The notes: generated from the letters alone by a model not told the origin. Numbered from the stretch's first letter, positions 1 through 9,455 are shown. The stretch: 64,000 nt of DNA from Alicyclobacillus fastidiosus (GCF_026651875.1 NZ_CP104067.1:1116001-1180000); one strand, 5' to 3'. Numbers and translations are program-made.

Positions 1-606
1 ACAGCGGAGTTGCGACTCAAGTCTGTACTACGCGAAATTGTGGAACACTTTCGCCCTACTGTAAGACTCACCACGCAACAAAATATTATTTTAAGTGACA
101 TTGAAAACTCTAATCGATCCGTTATTGAACAGAAACTTCGCGAAGCAGGAGTAGCTTTGGCTGAAACTTTATCGAAAACGAAATTGTCCGCGATGGCATG
201 TGTGGCATTACCTACCTGTGGTTTAGCCACTGCGGAATCTGAGCGCGCATTGCCAACCATTCTCCCTGACTTTGAGAGGATGTTTCAGGAGTACGGAATT
301 GAAGATGAACACATCAGTGTTCGTATGACGGGTTGCCCCAATGGATGCGCTCGCCCATACACGGCTGACATTGCATTCGTTGGGCGTTCGCCCGGAAAGT
401 ACGACTTGATGCTCGCTGGGGATTTCTACGGCACTCGATTGAACCAACTGTTTCAGGAACTCGTTCCGATCGATAAACTTGCCGACACAGTGCGTCCAAT
501 TGTTTCCGCATACGCTTCCGAGCGCGAGTTCAGAGAAACTTTTGGTGATTACTGCTGCCGGGTAGGGTTAGACCGATTTCGTGAACTAATTACCAAAAAT
601 AGATAG
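1..606 (+). CDS. Siroheme sulfite/nitrite reductase hemoprotein, C-terminal part
   Basis: The reading frame is already open at the first base, so this is the C-terminal ~200 residues of a larger gene. Two cysteine motifs stand out, CVALPTC (Cys-x5-Cys) and GCPNGC (Cys-x3-Cys). These are the [4Fe-4S]/siroheme ligands of the assimilatory sulfite and nitrite reductase family. The downstream GD-YGTRLNQ stretch also fits the CysI-like hemoprotein, which reduces sulfite to sulfide in the cytoplasm. Sulfite reductase is preferred over nitrite reductase because of the FGDYC ending, but the electron-donor type cannot be told without the N-terminus. No operon partner follows; a hairpin and a decarboxylase come next. 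Confidence 0.85.
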   Translation, partial: TAELRLKSVLREIVEHFRPTVRLTTQQNIILSDIENSNRSVIEQKLREAGVALAETLSKTKLSAMACVALPTCGLATAESERALPTILPDFERMFQEYGIEDEHISVRMTGCPNGCARPYTADIAFVGRSPGKYDLMLAGDFYGTRLNQLFQELVPIDKLADTVRPIVSAYASEREFRETFGDYCCRVGLDRFRELITKNR

Positions 607-636
607 ATGGTTGATCTTAGCGAGTAGATGTAAGCT

Positions 637-668
637 AATACTGCCAACGCGGGGCTGTTGGCAGTATT
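637..668. terminator. Perfect 12-bp hairpin after sulfite reductase
   Basis: AATACTGCCAAC pairs perfectly with GTTGGCAGTATT across an 8-base loop. There is no clear T-run after it, so it may be a weak terminator, a bidirectional one or an mRNA-stabilising stem. It separates the reductase from the next gene. Confidence 0.6.
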
Positions 669-704
669 ACGGAATGTATACAAATAAACGAGGGAGACAC
701 AGAA

Positions 705-2165
705 TTGAATCATCACGAAACCCCGTTATTTACAGCTCTAAAAGACCACATTGCGCGGGACCCAATCCAATTTCACATTCCTGGGCATAAACGTGGTCGC
801 GGAATGAACAATGTGTTCCGAGATTTTATCGGTACAAACGCACTTGAGATGGATCTGATTAATATTGCACCATTGGATGACCTCCATCACCCCACTGGTC
901 CAATTAAAGCCGCACAAGAATTGACAGCCTCAGCGTTTAGAGCAGATTCTACGTTTTTTTCAGTGCAGGGCACGAGCTCCGCGATTGTCGCCATGATTAT
1001 GTCCGCTGTGAAACCAGGCGATAAAATCCTTGTTCCACGAAACATACACAAATCCGTACTAACAGCATTAATTATCACGGGTGCACATCCAATTTTTTTG
1101 CACCCCAAATTGGATGAGACTTTCGGGATTGCACACGGACTCTCGGTAGAGTCTATTAAAGACGCACTTACTCAGCACTCTGACATCCGTGCCGTACTAG
1201 TGACAAATCCAACCTACTTTGGTGTCGCATGTGATTTAAAGCGTATCGTTGAGATTTCGCATGCTTTCGGTGTTCCAGTGTTAGTCGATGAAGCACATGG
1301 AACTCACACATATTTCCACGATTCCTTACCTCTGTCGGCGATGGCGGCTGGTGCAGATATTGCAGCCACCAGCGTGCACAAACTTGGAGGCTCACTTGTA
1401 GGTGCAAGCATTCTGAATGTGCGAAGCGGGATAATTGACCCGCTTCATGTTCAAGTCATTATGAGTATGCTCACCACAACCTCAACATCGTACCTTATGC
1501 TTGCTTCCTTAGATGCCGCAAGACAAGATTTAGTTCTGCACGGACGAGAGCGATTTGAACGGGCGATTCAAATGGCGAATCGAATACGGGATGAAATTAA
1601 TGGCATACCGGGGTTGAGGTGTCTAGACAAACGGGTTCTTCAAGACAGTGCAACATATCAAATCGATGCTACGAAGTTAACGATATCGGTGAAAGACTTG
1701 GGTATTCGTGGTTATGACGTTGAATTGATGCTGCGTAAAGAATTCAATATCGAGGTCGAATTAAGTGATCTATACAACATACTTTGTATTTTCACCGGTT
1801 CCGAAACAGAGAACGATATGGCACAACTTGTGAGAGGACTGCGATTTATCGCTGAAGGATTTTCGAAGTATAGTAGGACGCCTGAGGTATCCGTTAAATT
1901 GCCACCTTTACCCGTCCTGCAGATAACCCCTAGAGAGGCGTTCTATGCCAAAACCAAGCGTGTTCGTCTATCTGAGGCGGTTGGTGAAACCATTGCCGAA
2001 ACGATTATGGTGTATCCTCCCGGAATTCCGATACTGTTACCTGGGGAAATGGTCACGCAGGAGGCGATCGACTTTACTGAAGAAAACCTCCGTGCAGGAC
2101 TGCCTGTGCAGGGTACCGACGATCCAGAGATTCAGTATGTAAAAGTTGTCTGCTCAAGGTCATAA
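705..2165 (+). CDS. Orn/Lys/Arg decarboxylase (PLP-dependent)
   Basis: The 486-residue protein has the layout of the short Gram-positive Orn/Lys/Arg decarboxylases (SpeA/YaaO-like). An N-terminal FHIPGHKRG motif is followed by the PLP-binding SVHK motif, with the Schiff-base lysine near residue 226, and an Asp-rich DEAHGTH segment that contacts the cofactor. The C-terminal domain ends in a PPGIPILLPGE motif typical of the family. It would decarboxylate a basic amino acid to a diamine or agmatine for polyamine synthesis. Which amino acid is used cannot be read from sequence alone. The start is TTG, supported by a GGGAG ribosome site about ten bases upstream. Confidence 0.9.
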   Translation: MNHHETPLFTALKDHIARDPIQFHIPGHKRGRGMNNVFRDFIGTNALEMDLINIAPLDDLHHPTGPIKAAQELTASAFRADSTFFSVQGTSSAIVAMIMSAVKPGDKILVPRNIHKSVLTALIITGAHPIFLHPKLDETFGIAHGLSVESIKDALTQHSDIRAVLVTNPTYFGVACDLKRIVEISHAFGVPVLVDEAHGTHTYFHDSLPLSAMAAGADIAATSVHKLGGSLVGASILNVRSGIIDPLHVQVIMSMLTTTSTSYLMLASLDAARQDLVLHGRERFERAIQMANRIRDEINGIPGLRCLDKRVLQDSATYQIDATKLTISVKDLGIRGYDVELMLRKEFNIEVELSDLYNILCIFTGSETENDMAQLVRGLRFIAEGFSKYSRTPEVSVKLPPLPVLQITPREAFYAKTKRVRLSEAVGETIAETIMVYPPGIPILLPGEMVTQEAIDFTEENLRAGLPVQGTDDPEIQYVKVVCSRS

Positions 2166-2228
2166 ATACTGTATACAAAGACAAACCACAATAAATGCAT
2201 TGGATGTAGGACGTCATGAATATGATGG

Positions 2229-2483
2229 TTGTTTGGTAAATTCTATCCACAGTATCAAGAAGATCCAGTTGGGGTACGCGTGAAAGAGGATAAAGAAGAG
2301 ATGTTCTTCAGCGTTTATCCCTCTGGGCAGTATCTAAATACCATCGACACAATAAAAAGAGGTGACCGGTTGTTTATCAAGTCGACTCTCAAGGTCTTTG
2401 CAAGATTTTATTGTTGTGAGGAGTGTGCCCATCACCAGCAACGAGACGGAACAATAGTATGCCCCGGTAAGGGGCATTTCTAA
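2229..2483 (+). CDS. Small hypothetical protein with a Cys pair (doubtful)
   Basis: An 84-residue frame opens at a TTG codon with no convincing ribosome site. It is charged in its N-terminal half and ends in a CCEEC...C stretch that could bind a metal. I recognise no family. It could be a small gene or the remains of a longer one, and the sequence after it looks non-coding. Confidence 0.3.
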   Translation: MFGKFYPQYQEDPVGVRVKEDKEEMFFSVYPSGQYLNTIDTIKRGDRLFIKSTLKVFARFYCCEECAHHQQRDGTIVCPGKGHF

Positions 2484-2908
2484 TTTGCATTAAGCGACTG
2501 CCTATCCAACAGCCTAAAGGACACTTGGATCCCGCCCTTAGTGACTCGACGGACTTCATCATCCCATTATCAAAATTGACTGAACGAAATGTGGTCCTCC
2601 CCATGTCATGTAGAGTAAACGATTATAACAGCCGAGGAAGGATTGACGATCGTCACCGGAAAACTCTTTCCCATTGTGACCAATAATTCTATCGATGTCC
2701 TTCTCGTTTATCTTTTAGTGGACACTGAATCTCGATTCTAATCGCTGATAAAAATACTCAAACTCAAAATGACACTCAAGTCGCTTGAATGTGGTGGTTT
2801 GGACCGCACGCGAATTCATCATATAATTCGTTCGAAGAGTTGTATCCATCCAATTGATTCATGACGAAACCAACCAATTTATTCGAGTCCGGAATGGGGT
2901 GACCATCG
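2484..2908. other. Non-coding gap before the MocR gene
   Basis: No frame with a credible start and ribosome site was found on either strand. The last 150 bases are AT-rich and presumably hold the promoter and operator of the MocR gene, but I could not assign boxes with confidence. Confidence 0.5.
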
Positions 2909-4354
2909 ATGAATTGGAAACCGGATGCAAGTATGAAGGAACCAATTTTTCGCCAAATTGCCAAGCACTTTGAGTCTTTGATCATCGAAGGGAAACTAGC
3001 TCCTGGGGAGCCGCTACCGGCAGAGCGAAAACTTGCCGAGGAATTGGGCGTAAACCGGAGCACAGTCGTATCGGCCTACGCAGAGCTGCGTGCCACTGGA
3101 CTCGTCCAATCTGTTCAAGGGAGCGGAACGCGTGTAAGTGAGCATATGTGGGATGTGTCTGCGCGGAAAGTCCCCAATTGGAGACAATATACACTGGAAG
3201 CATCTTTTCGTCCGACGTTGCCACTCATAAGCAAACTTCGAAGTGCCAGTACGGATCCAACAAAGATCAACCTAGCCAGGGGGGAATTGTCAGAAGATCT
3301 ACTTCCACGTCGAGAAGTTCAAGAGCTCCTTCATCGGATGAACATCGACGATTCTCTGGGCTACAGCCATCCGCAAGGAAGTTTGCGGCTTCGTGAAACC
3401 TTGTGTGACCATCTTCGAAAAGCGAACGGAATTTACACTGATCCGGAACATATTCTAGTCACTTCAGGATCCCAACAGGCACTTCATCTGATTACGCAAT
3501 GTCTTCTCGCTCCAGGTGATGCCATTGGACTTGAAGGTCCCTCGTATGCTTACTCATTACCGCTATTTTCATCAGCGGGATTACGATTATTCCGCATTCC
3601 GGTAGATGACGACGGTTTGGACCCGATTTCGGTTAAAGAACTGTATCAAAAGCATATGATAAAAATGGTCTTCGTAAATCCAACTTATCAGAATCCCACT
3701 GGAACCACGCTTTCCCTCTCCCGACGAAAGCAACTCTTAAAAATCTGTGAAGAATTGCGGATTCCGATTGTAGAAGATGGTGCTTACTCAGAAATTCGCT
3801 TGGATAAATCAGAGGCACCTCCGAATGCCCTCGTTACGCTACACGGAAACAGTGACCTTGTAATTTACGTTGGCAGCCTGTCCAAAACAGCCGCGCCAGG
3901 GTTACGTATTGGATGGGTAATTGCGCCTTCTGCGGTCATCCGTAGAATGGCAGACGCCAAGGAACAAATGGACTTTGGTATGAACACGGTCGTCCAAGAA
4001 TTGGCTAACTTGTACCTGAGGACTGGTTGGCGTGACCATCTTCAAAGGCTTACCCGAGAACTTACCAAACGACGGAATTCTATGCTGATGTCCCTTCAAT
4101 CCAATGCCGAGGAACTCTGCGTTTGGAATAAACCTCTTGGGGGATACCATATCTGGTGTCGCCTGAAACATATCATATCTGACGTGGAATTGCTCGATGC
4201 GTGTATTCAAAACGGTGTTATAGTAACTCCAGGGATCGTCTACGGTGCTGAGCATGGATTCATACGTTTAACGTATGCCCGCTCTGTGGAAAACGACATT
4301 TACGAAGGCATAAAACGATTTGTACATGTCATCCGTGAACTGGCTGAAAGGTAA
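2909..4354 (+). CDS. MocR-type GntR regulator with aminotransferase domain
   Basis: The protein of 481 residues has two parts. Residues about 10-75 form a GntR winged helix (LPAERKLAEELGVNRSTV is the recognition region). Residues about 110-480 form a class I aminotransferase-like fold with the PLP-lysine motif SLSKTAAPG near residue 326. This is the MocR/PdxR layout, in which PLP or a PLP-amino-acid adduct acts as effector. The target cannot be named. No PLP-synthesis genes (pdxST) or GABA genes are adjacent, so it may act at a distance or control itself. Confidence 0.9.
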   Translation: MNWKPDASMKEPIFRQIAKHFESLIIEGKLAPGEPLPAERKLAEELGVNRSTVVSAYAELRATGLVQSVQGSGTRVSEHMWDVSARKVPNWRQYTLEASFRPTLPLISKLRSASTDPTKINLARGELSEDLLPRREVQELLHRMNIDDSLGYSHPQGSLRLRETLCDHLRKANGIYTDPEHILVTSGSQQALHLITQCLLAPGDAIGLEGPSYAYSLPLFSSAGLRLFRIPVDDDGLDPISVKELYQKHMIKMVFVNPTYQNPTGTTLSLSRRKQLLKICEELRIPIVEDGAYSEIRLDKSEAPPNALVTLHGNSDLVIYVGSLSKTAAPGLRIGWVIAPSAVIRRMADAKEQMDFGMNTVVQELANLYLRTGWRDHLQRLTRELTKRRNSMLMSLQSNAEELCVWNKPLGGYHIWCRLKHIISDVELLDACIQNGVIVTPGIVYGAEHGFIRLTYARSVENDIYEGIKRFVHVIRELAER

Positions 4355-4800
4355 GAGCAAAAACCACTTACATGATCTAGTCAGTTTTCGAAGAGAGCAA
4401 TGCCATATTGTTTTTCCGGTTCTGGTGCAAAGATTATGAGCAATAGAGAAAACTCGCGCTCAAATCAGGGAACTTGAGAGAGAAACGAGACTGATAACCT
4501 ATTAATAATTAAACAAGAGTATCGATCTAAGTGTTTGATTTTGTAAGGAGAAATACTCTTGAAACGGGGGCTACAAACAGGGATAGGCGGAAACAGTTTA
4601 TTAAGAACGATTTGCCACAAAGATTAAAGGAGACTAAAGTGGCGCACACTATTCTTAGCACGCACGTCTGCGACAAATGCGCGTAGGCCACTTAGGGTCA
4701 CCAACCAAGGAGACGTGTGCGGATCGACCGACAAAAGCGCGGTTTGAAGTACGTGTTTTCCCAACACCAGCAAGGACTTTCGGGTTTTGGCTCACATACG
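4355..4800. other. Non-coding gap upstream of the tRNA half
   Basis: No supportable gene. A good ribosome site (AAGGAG) precedes a TTG near 4559, but that frame closes after 22 codons. The bases just before the tRNA-Leu half do not fold into the expected acceptor and D arm, so this stretch may be the inner end of a mobile element that once used the tRNA as an attachment site. Confidence 0.4.
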
Positions 4801-4858
4801 CACGTTTGAGGGGCGTGTGGGGAAACCCGTGCGGGTTCAAGTCCCGCTCTCGACACCA
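4801..4858 (+). tRNA. tRNA-Leu(GAG), 3' half only
   Basis: From the anticodon arm onward this is a good class II leucine tRNA. The anticodon stem is CACGT/GCGTG with loop TTGAGGG (anticodon GAG). A variable arm with GGG-AAA-CCC follows, then a T stem GCGGG/CCCGC with loop TTCAAGT, an acceptor strand TCTCGAC, discriminator A and encoded CCA. The 5' half is missing: no GTCGAGA-like acceptor strand and no D arm lie at the right distance upstream. It is therefore best read as an attachment-site remnant or a tRNA gene cut in half, not a working tRNA. Confidence 0.6.
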
Positions 4859-4872
4859 AATATCCTTGTCAT

Positions 4873-4908
4873 AATAAGGGTTTCAGGAAACTTCCTGAAA
4901 CCCTTATT
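4873..4908. terminator. Strong 17-bp hairpin terminator
   Basis: AATAAGGGTTTCAGGAA pairs perfectly with TTCCTGAAACCCTTATT. Its AT-rich foot gives a T-run on both strands. It can serve both the tRNA fragment on the plus strand and the PrsW gene converging from the other side. Confidence 0.85.
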
Positions 4909-4947
4909 TGCGTATAGACCCATGTTTCCTCTGTACTCCACCTGGAA

Positions 4948-5850
4948 TTACCACGGGTTACCCAGCTTGGTAAAGTTGTGGCTTCGCATGCCGCTGAGCA
5001 ATAGGGCAAGGAATAGGAAGTAACAGAGTGCCACGGCGATGAGAGCCCAGCCGACGTGTGTGTCGATGGTTGCGTCGTAGAAACCATGAAAGCAGGCTGC
5101 GATTAGCCACATACCTAGTGCCCCCCACCACGTTTTACCGCCGCGACTAGCAGCTAAACCAAGGCCGTATGATGCGATGCCTGCAAAGATTGCATGCAAA
5201 AATGGTGTGTATAGCGCTCGGCTAAGTGCTGTCACAACTCCGGTACCGACTGTGTGGTGGACGACCTCATTCATAATTCCCTTTTGTACGTACGAGATAT
5301 TTTCTATAGCAGAGAAGCCGAGCCCCGAGCTAATACCCATAATCATGAACTCAACTGGTTTGACGTGTATCCGGCGAATGCGAACGAATGCTATTGCAAG
5401 GAGGATAATGATCTGTTTCGAAAATTCCTCTGTGGTCCCAACGAACACAATGTAGCTTGGAATGGCGATGGGTGGACTGTTGGACTGTAGAAATGGAGCA
5501 GCGCCATTTGATACCCAAAAATTTTCGACGAATAGTGCAAACATCGTCCCGATTACGGCCGTGAAGACGTAAGCGACAATATCCGCTATGAGAGACCGTC
5601 CAGGTTGGCTTGTCTTGACTAATGGCCGAAACACAAAGAACCAAAATAGTGAAAAGTAGACGAGCATACCAAACACAATGTTGATACCGAGCGTTTCGAG
5701 GAGTATCGGAATGATGGCGAAGAGTAAAATCCCCCAGTATAAACGCGATTTTAGAATGGCGAGCAGGTATGCTCCTGTTTTGGATGGTAATGGTTTTCGT
5801 CCTGAACTGGAAAGTTGTGAAAAATCCTCTGTGAACCTGTTTTCGTCCAT
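4948..5850 (-). CDS. PrsW-family glutamic intramembrane protease
   Basis: A multi-pass membrane protein of about 300 residues with the PrsW signature: TEEFSK (paired Glu), SAIENISY (Glu in the next helix), then PFLHAIFAG and CFHGFYD with the conserved histidines. In Bacillus PrsW cleaves the anti-sigma factor RsiW after antimicrobial-peptide or envelope stress. Family members also include proteases of unknown substrate, and no sigma/anti-sigma pair is nearby. The chosen ATG has an AAGGAG site six bases upstream; an earlier in-frame ATG seven codons back has none. The N-terminal ~35 residues are hydrophilic and probably cytoplasmic. Confidence 0.85.
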   Translation of the reverse strand: MDENRFTEDFSQLSSSGRKPLPSKTGAYLLAILKSRLYWGILLFAIIPILLETLGINIVFGMLVYFSLFWFFVFRPLVKTSQPGRSLIADIVAYVFTAVIGTMFALFVENFWVSNGAAPFLQSNSPPIAIPSYIVFVGTTEEFSKQIIILLAIAFVRIRRIHVKPVEFMIMGISSGLGFSAIENISYVQKGIMNEVVHHTVGTGVVTALSRALYTPFLHAIFAGIASYGLGLAASRGGKTWWGALGMWLIAACFHGFYDATIDTHVGWALIAVALCYFLFLALLLSGMRSHNFTKLGNPW

Positions 5851-5871
5851 AGGATACTCCTTGTTAGGCAT

Positions 5872-6254
5872 CGATGTATGTTCATTTGATTTGCTTCATA
5901 CCATGACAGTTTTGCCTCGCGTTAATTAGTTCAATCAGCACCTGGTTAAAGTCTGTAGTTTTGTTTCCACACAAACTCCATAAGCGCTCCATTGCTTCTT
6001 CAAATAATTTATGTACAGTAAATCACGAGTCCTCCTTTACTGCTATTGTGTTGCATCACGGCAGTTAACGGCACTTCAGTGATCTCACTCGTGGTGTCCT
6101 TTAATAATACGGAAGGCATAGCGTCTGCGAGACTCGTGGGTAGTTAATCTTCGATAGAGTGAATTTAAAGCTGTTGTACCGCTAAAACCTCTAATTCGTA
6201 TTCAGTGTTGAGGGTAATCGACAGAGAGACCATATGATTATGAGGTGTGTTTTA
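5872..6254. other. Divergent intergenic region between PrsW and PBP genes
   Basis: This holds the promoters for the two divergent genes. On the minus strand there is a good AGGAGG site near 6030, but the GTG it would serve is followed by a stop after five codons. A 37-codon minus-strand frame near 5900-6010 is too weak to call. I see no RNA structure. Confidence 0.4.
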
Positions 6255-8348
6255 ATGCGAAAGAAACCTAGAGAGCAGACTGGAAAGAAGTCTAGTAGAA
6301 AAATACTTAGAATAAATGTAGTGTATAGCATTATATTTTTATCGTTCACAGGTCTTATCTTAAGAGCAGCCTATGTAGAGGTAGCCAAAGGTCCCGCGTT
6401 CCGAAGTGAGGAAACAAGCACACAATTCACGAAAATGCCACTACTCCCACAAAGAGGCTGGATTTACGACGCAAACGGCCAAGTTCTTGCCTGGGACACA
6501 CCATCAGATGGAATTGAACTTGATAATAGTACAGGTAACACGGATACGGAGTATCACGACGTTGCGAACAAACTAGCTCCTATCCTGAACGAAACTCCTC
6601 AAAAGTTATATAACACCATAATAGCGAACAAGAGTTCCCTTCAGATTCCACTTGCTACACACATTACTGATGCCCAGATTGCTTATGTGGTAGAGCACCA
6701 ATCCGAATTGCCAAATGTTGAAGTTGATCAAACTTACAACAGACAGTATCCATACGGCGATTTAGCTGGGCAAGTTCTTGGCTATGTCGGAAGTATTACT
6801 GCACAAAACGTTGGATATTACAGCAAGAAGGGGTATATCGATAGCCAAAAGGTGGGGGTTGGTGGACTTGAGGAGCAATACGAGTCTTTGCTACAAGGGA
6901 AGCCAGGGACCGAACTATTAACAGTAAACCCCTCGACAAATACCGTGGAACAGGTTGGTGCCGCGCCGCCGGCAATTCCTGGTGACAATATTCAATTGAC
7001 ACTTGATGGGCGCACACAAGCAGAAGCGCAGATGATTTTGAAAAATCTTATCGATTCATCCTCATCGAATAGTACGATCGCGGAAGGCTCAGCTGTCATG
7101 CTAAACGTCAAAACGGGCGGAGTTCTAGCAATGGTCAGCTATCCATACTTGAATCCTAACTGGTATAGTTCAGGAACCGATTTAACAGCAAGTCAAATCA
7201 AATATTTGACCACTTCTGGCGCGCAAGAAAACTATGCAATTGACGCACCGGAGTATCCAGGCTCCACTGTGAAACCAGCGAACTTAATTGCAGCCATGAA
7301 GCACGGTGTAGTTACGCCGAATACCACCGTAGACGATAACGGGTACATTCGTATTGGACAGAGCATCATCCATGAAGATGAGGGCATGGCCTTGGGGTTG
7401 CTGAATCCTATTGAGGCAGTCGCCGTTTCTAGTGACGTGTTCTTTTATGAAGTTGGACTGGATTTGGGCAAATGGTTCGGCAGCAGTTCGACAAGTGGAG
7501 GTTCATACCCGTCAAGTGATGGAAGCTATCAAAACTATCTCGATACTGATTTTGCAAAAGGTATCAATACCCTTTTTCAAGGAGAATGGGATTTTGGATT
7601 GGGCCCTAAGACCGGGATCGACCTGCCAGGCGAAGTTGGTGGGAATTTCTATATTGAAGACTCGGACAAAGGATATGAGGAGGTTCCCTACAACCTCCAG
7701 CAGAGCGAAGCGTCCATTAAAAAAACTGGAAAGTACGTGAATCATGGGACCCCTGAAGATTTAGCTTTTGCAGGAATCGGCCAGTCCCAACAGTTTACAA
7801 CCATGCAATTGGCTACGTACGCAATGAATTTGGCTAATAACGGAAAAAAATTAAAACCGCATTTACTAAGCAAAGTGTATAGTGCCACGGGTGGACCAAA
7901 CTCAAACTCCACCCCACTTGAGACAGTCAATACAAAGGTAGAAGGTCAGGTTCAGGCAAGTCCTGCAATTTATCAGCTGGTGAAAACTGCAATGAACGAT
8001 GTGACAACAGGTGCACAAGGGGGGGCCGATGCAACGGCATATGGCATATTTAGCTCATCACCCTACCAGGTAGCCGCGAAGACTGGCACCGCTCAAATTA
8101 ACATCAATGGGCACCAAACAGACAACTCAGTATTCATCTGTTATGCCCCACTCAATCATCCCATCGTCGCGATGGCTATCATGGTTCCTGGCGGTGGATA
8201 CGGCGCGGGTTTGGCGGGGCCCATCGCAAAGCAGATCTTGGATGCCTACTTTAATGAACATCATGAACCTTTTATGCCGAAGAGTGGGTGGACCAGTACA
8301 AATATTCCATCGAATTGGAGTACTTCATCCGCGAACACACTGCCGTAG
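6255..8348 (+). CDS. Class B penicillin-binding protein (transpeptidase)
   Basis: The protein has a basic N-terminus, one membrane anchor (residues about 20-45), a PBP dimerisation domain (about 60-250, beginning with the LPQRGWIYDANG motif) and a transpeptidase domain. The transpeptidase motifs are the active-site STVK near residue 337, SSD in place of the usual SxN, and AAKTGTAQ near 608. It cross-links peptidoglycan outside the membrane. The Gly/Ser-rich insert before the DFGLGPKTGIDLPGE segment is longer than usual. The start is placed at the ATG with a GAGGTG site; an ATG seven codons earlier has only a weak site. No cell-division or rod-shape gene is adjacent, so its role (division, elongation or sporulation) is open. 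Confidence 0.88.
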   Translation: MRKKPREQTGKKSSRKILRINVVYSIIFLSFTGLILRAAYVEVAKGPAFRSEETSTQFTKMPLLPQRGWIYDANGQVLAWDTPSDGIELDNSTGNTDTEYHDVANKLAPILNETPQKLYNTIIANKSSLQIPLATHITDAQIAYVVEHQSELPNVEVDQTYNRQYPYGDLAGQVLGYVGSITAQNVGYYSKKGYIDSQKVGVGGLEEQYESLLQGKPGTELLTVNPSTNTVEQVGAAPPAIPGDNIQLTLDGRTQAEAQMILKNLIDSSSSNSTIAEGSAVMLNVKTGGVLAMVSYPYLNPNWYSSGTDLTASQIKYLTTSGAQENYAIDAPEYPGSTVKPANLIAAMKHGVVTPNTTVDDNGYIRIGQSIIHEDEGMALGLLNPIEAVAVSSDVFFYEVGLDLGKWFGSSSTSGGSYPSSDGSYQNYLDTDFAKGINTLFQGEWDFGLGPKTGIDLPGEVGGNFYIEDSDKGYEEVPYNLQQSEASIKKTGKYVNHGTPEDLAFAGIGQSQQFTTMQLATYAMNLANNGKKLKPHLLSKVYSATGGPNSNSTPLETVNTKVEGQVQASPAIYQLVKTAMNDVTTGAQGGADATAYGIFSSSPYQVAAKTGTAQININGHQTDNSVFICYAPLNHPIVAMAIMVPGGGYGAGLAGPIAKQILDAYFNEHHEPFMPKSGWTSTNIPSNWSTSSANTLP

Positions 8349-8402
8349 TTTTCTATTTATCACGTAATAGATGACCTTACAAAACACCTGTTATATATGC
8401 CG

Positions 8403-8517
8403 AGCCTTTTGCAGAATTCCCTACCACACTCGGTGATACACTATTAGAGTTTTAAATATATACAGCGCTATATTATGGAATGTTTAGCGTTGTAACTATC
8501 GAATTCTGCAAAAGGCT
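8403..8517. repeat. MITE-like element with 17-bp inverted repeats
   Basis: AGCCTTTTGCAGAATTC at the left is repeated as a perfect reverse complement at the right, enclosing about 80 AT-rich bases with no frame. This is the shape of a short non-autonomous transposon or a large RNA stem. I see no clear target-site duplication. Confidence 0.6.
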
Positions 8518-8682
8518 TAAACCAACTTAAGGAGTGGACTCTTTATGATATAAATGCAGCACAGCCACAGTGTGTGGCACTCGTAAAAATCCTTGCAATT
8601 CGCGCCCTTTATTGAGTACGTAAGATATACACTTGCTATTGACAGGTTGCGACAAAACGTATAGTTTGCTTTATAAGAACAT

Positions 8683-8689
8683 GTCAGAC
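8683..8689. promoter_or_regulatory. Candidate FadR-type operator (GTCAGAC)
   Basis: GT-CAG-AC fits the GT-N3-AC core of FadR-subfamily GntR operators. It sits just upstream of the regulator gene and recurs upstream of the operon that follows, which suggests autoregulation. Confidence 0.5.
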
Positions 8690-8719
8690 AACTGATGTGT
8701 CATGGAGAGGTTTGTGGAA

Positions 8720-9436
8720 ATGCAACCATTACGCTCGAACGTCAAATTATCTGAACAGGTACAAAAGGTTCTGATTGACAAGATAGAAAATGGCCAGTAC
8801 GCAGTGAATGAGTTTCTGCCGAGTGAAGCTGAACTGTGCGATAGTTTCGGAGTTAGTCGCGCTACGATTCGGGAAGCTCTGAGAGGGCTGGAATCTCGAG
8901 GATTTGTTGAACTTCAGCATGGTAAGGGTGTAAGGGTGACGAACAAAAGTGTTCAAGTCGTTATGGAATCCCTTCGCTCGATGATTGTGCGTTGTGACAT
9001 CAGTATGGATGAGTTATTACAAGTGCGTAGAATTGTCGAATTGGAGACGGTCAGATTGGCTGCCGAAAATGCAACCGACCGTGAATTGATGGCTCTAGAA
9101 GACACGTTACGCGTCATGTATGATTCCATATCTAGTGACGAGAATTATATTCAAAATGATTTTTTGTTTCATGTTCTAATCGCTAAGACTTCTGGCAACA
9201 GAATTCTGGAGTCGATATTGCTAGCGTTAGAACCCCTTCTTAAAGGATGCATCCAAACAACATTGCATGTAGACATTCGACCAGAAGTTAGCATGAATTA
9301 TCACCAAAAGATTTTTGACTGTGTGAGATCAAAAGATGTTGCTGGAGCTGTACAGAACATGAAGGAACATTTAAATGCAACGGAGAAAATGCTGTCGGTT
9401 AATGGGGCCACTTTGCATAATTCGTTTAATACCTGA
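8720..9436 (+). CDS. FadR-subfamily GntR transcriptional regulator
   Basis: Residues about 10-70 are a GntR winged helix (LPSEAELCDSFGVSRATIRE). The rest is an all-helical FCD ligand-binding domain with the metal/effector residues expected of the FadR group (an LLQVRRIVELE helix and a later MNYHQKIFD histidine helix). Such proteins usually repress catabolic genes for sugar acids or carboxylates until the substrate binds. It stands directly before an enolase-superfamily/MFS operon in the same direction, which is its likely target. The second ATG is chosen because a GGAGAGG site precedes it; the ATG six codons earlier lacks one. Confidence 0.88.
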   Translation: MQPLRSNVKLSEQVQKVLIDKIENGQYAVNEFLPSEAELCDSFGVSRATIREALRGLESRGFVELQHGKGVRVTNKSVQVVMESLRSMIVRCDISMDELLQVRRIVELETVRLAAENATDRELMALEDTLRVMYDSISSDENYIQNDFLFHVLIAKTSGNRILESILLALEPLLKGCIQTTLHVDIRPEVSMNYHQKIFDCVRSKDVAGAVQNMKEHLNATEKMLSVNGATLHNSFNT

Positions 9437-9455
9437 CGCTTTTTTGTGCAAACTC

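Noticed and set aside
4560..4858. A tmRNA, suggested by CAGGGATAG near 4580 and a tRNA-like 3' end
   Set aside because: The 5' GGGGGC-like strand does not pair with the TCTCGAC acceptor strand, and no tag peptide frame ending in ALAA is present. The anticodon arm with GAG shows a leucine tRNA instead.
4655..4874. Overlapping small frames on both strands around the tRNA half
   Set aside because: They cross the tRNA arm, have no ribosome sites and resemble nothing.
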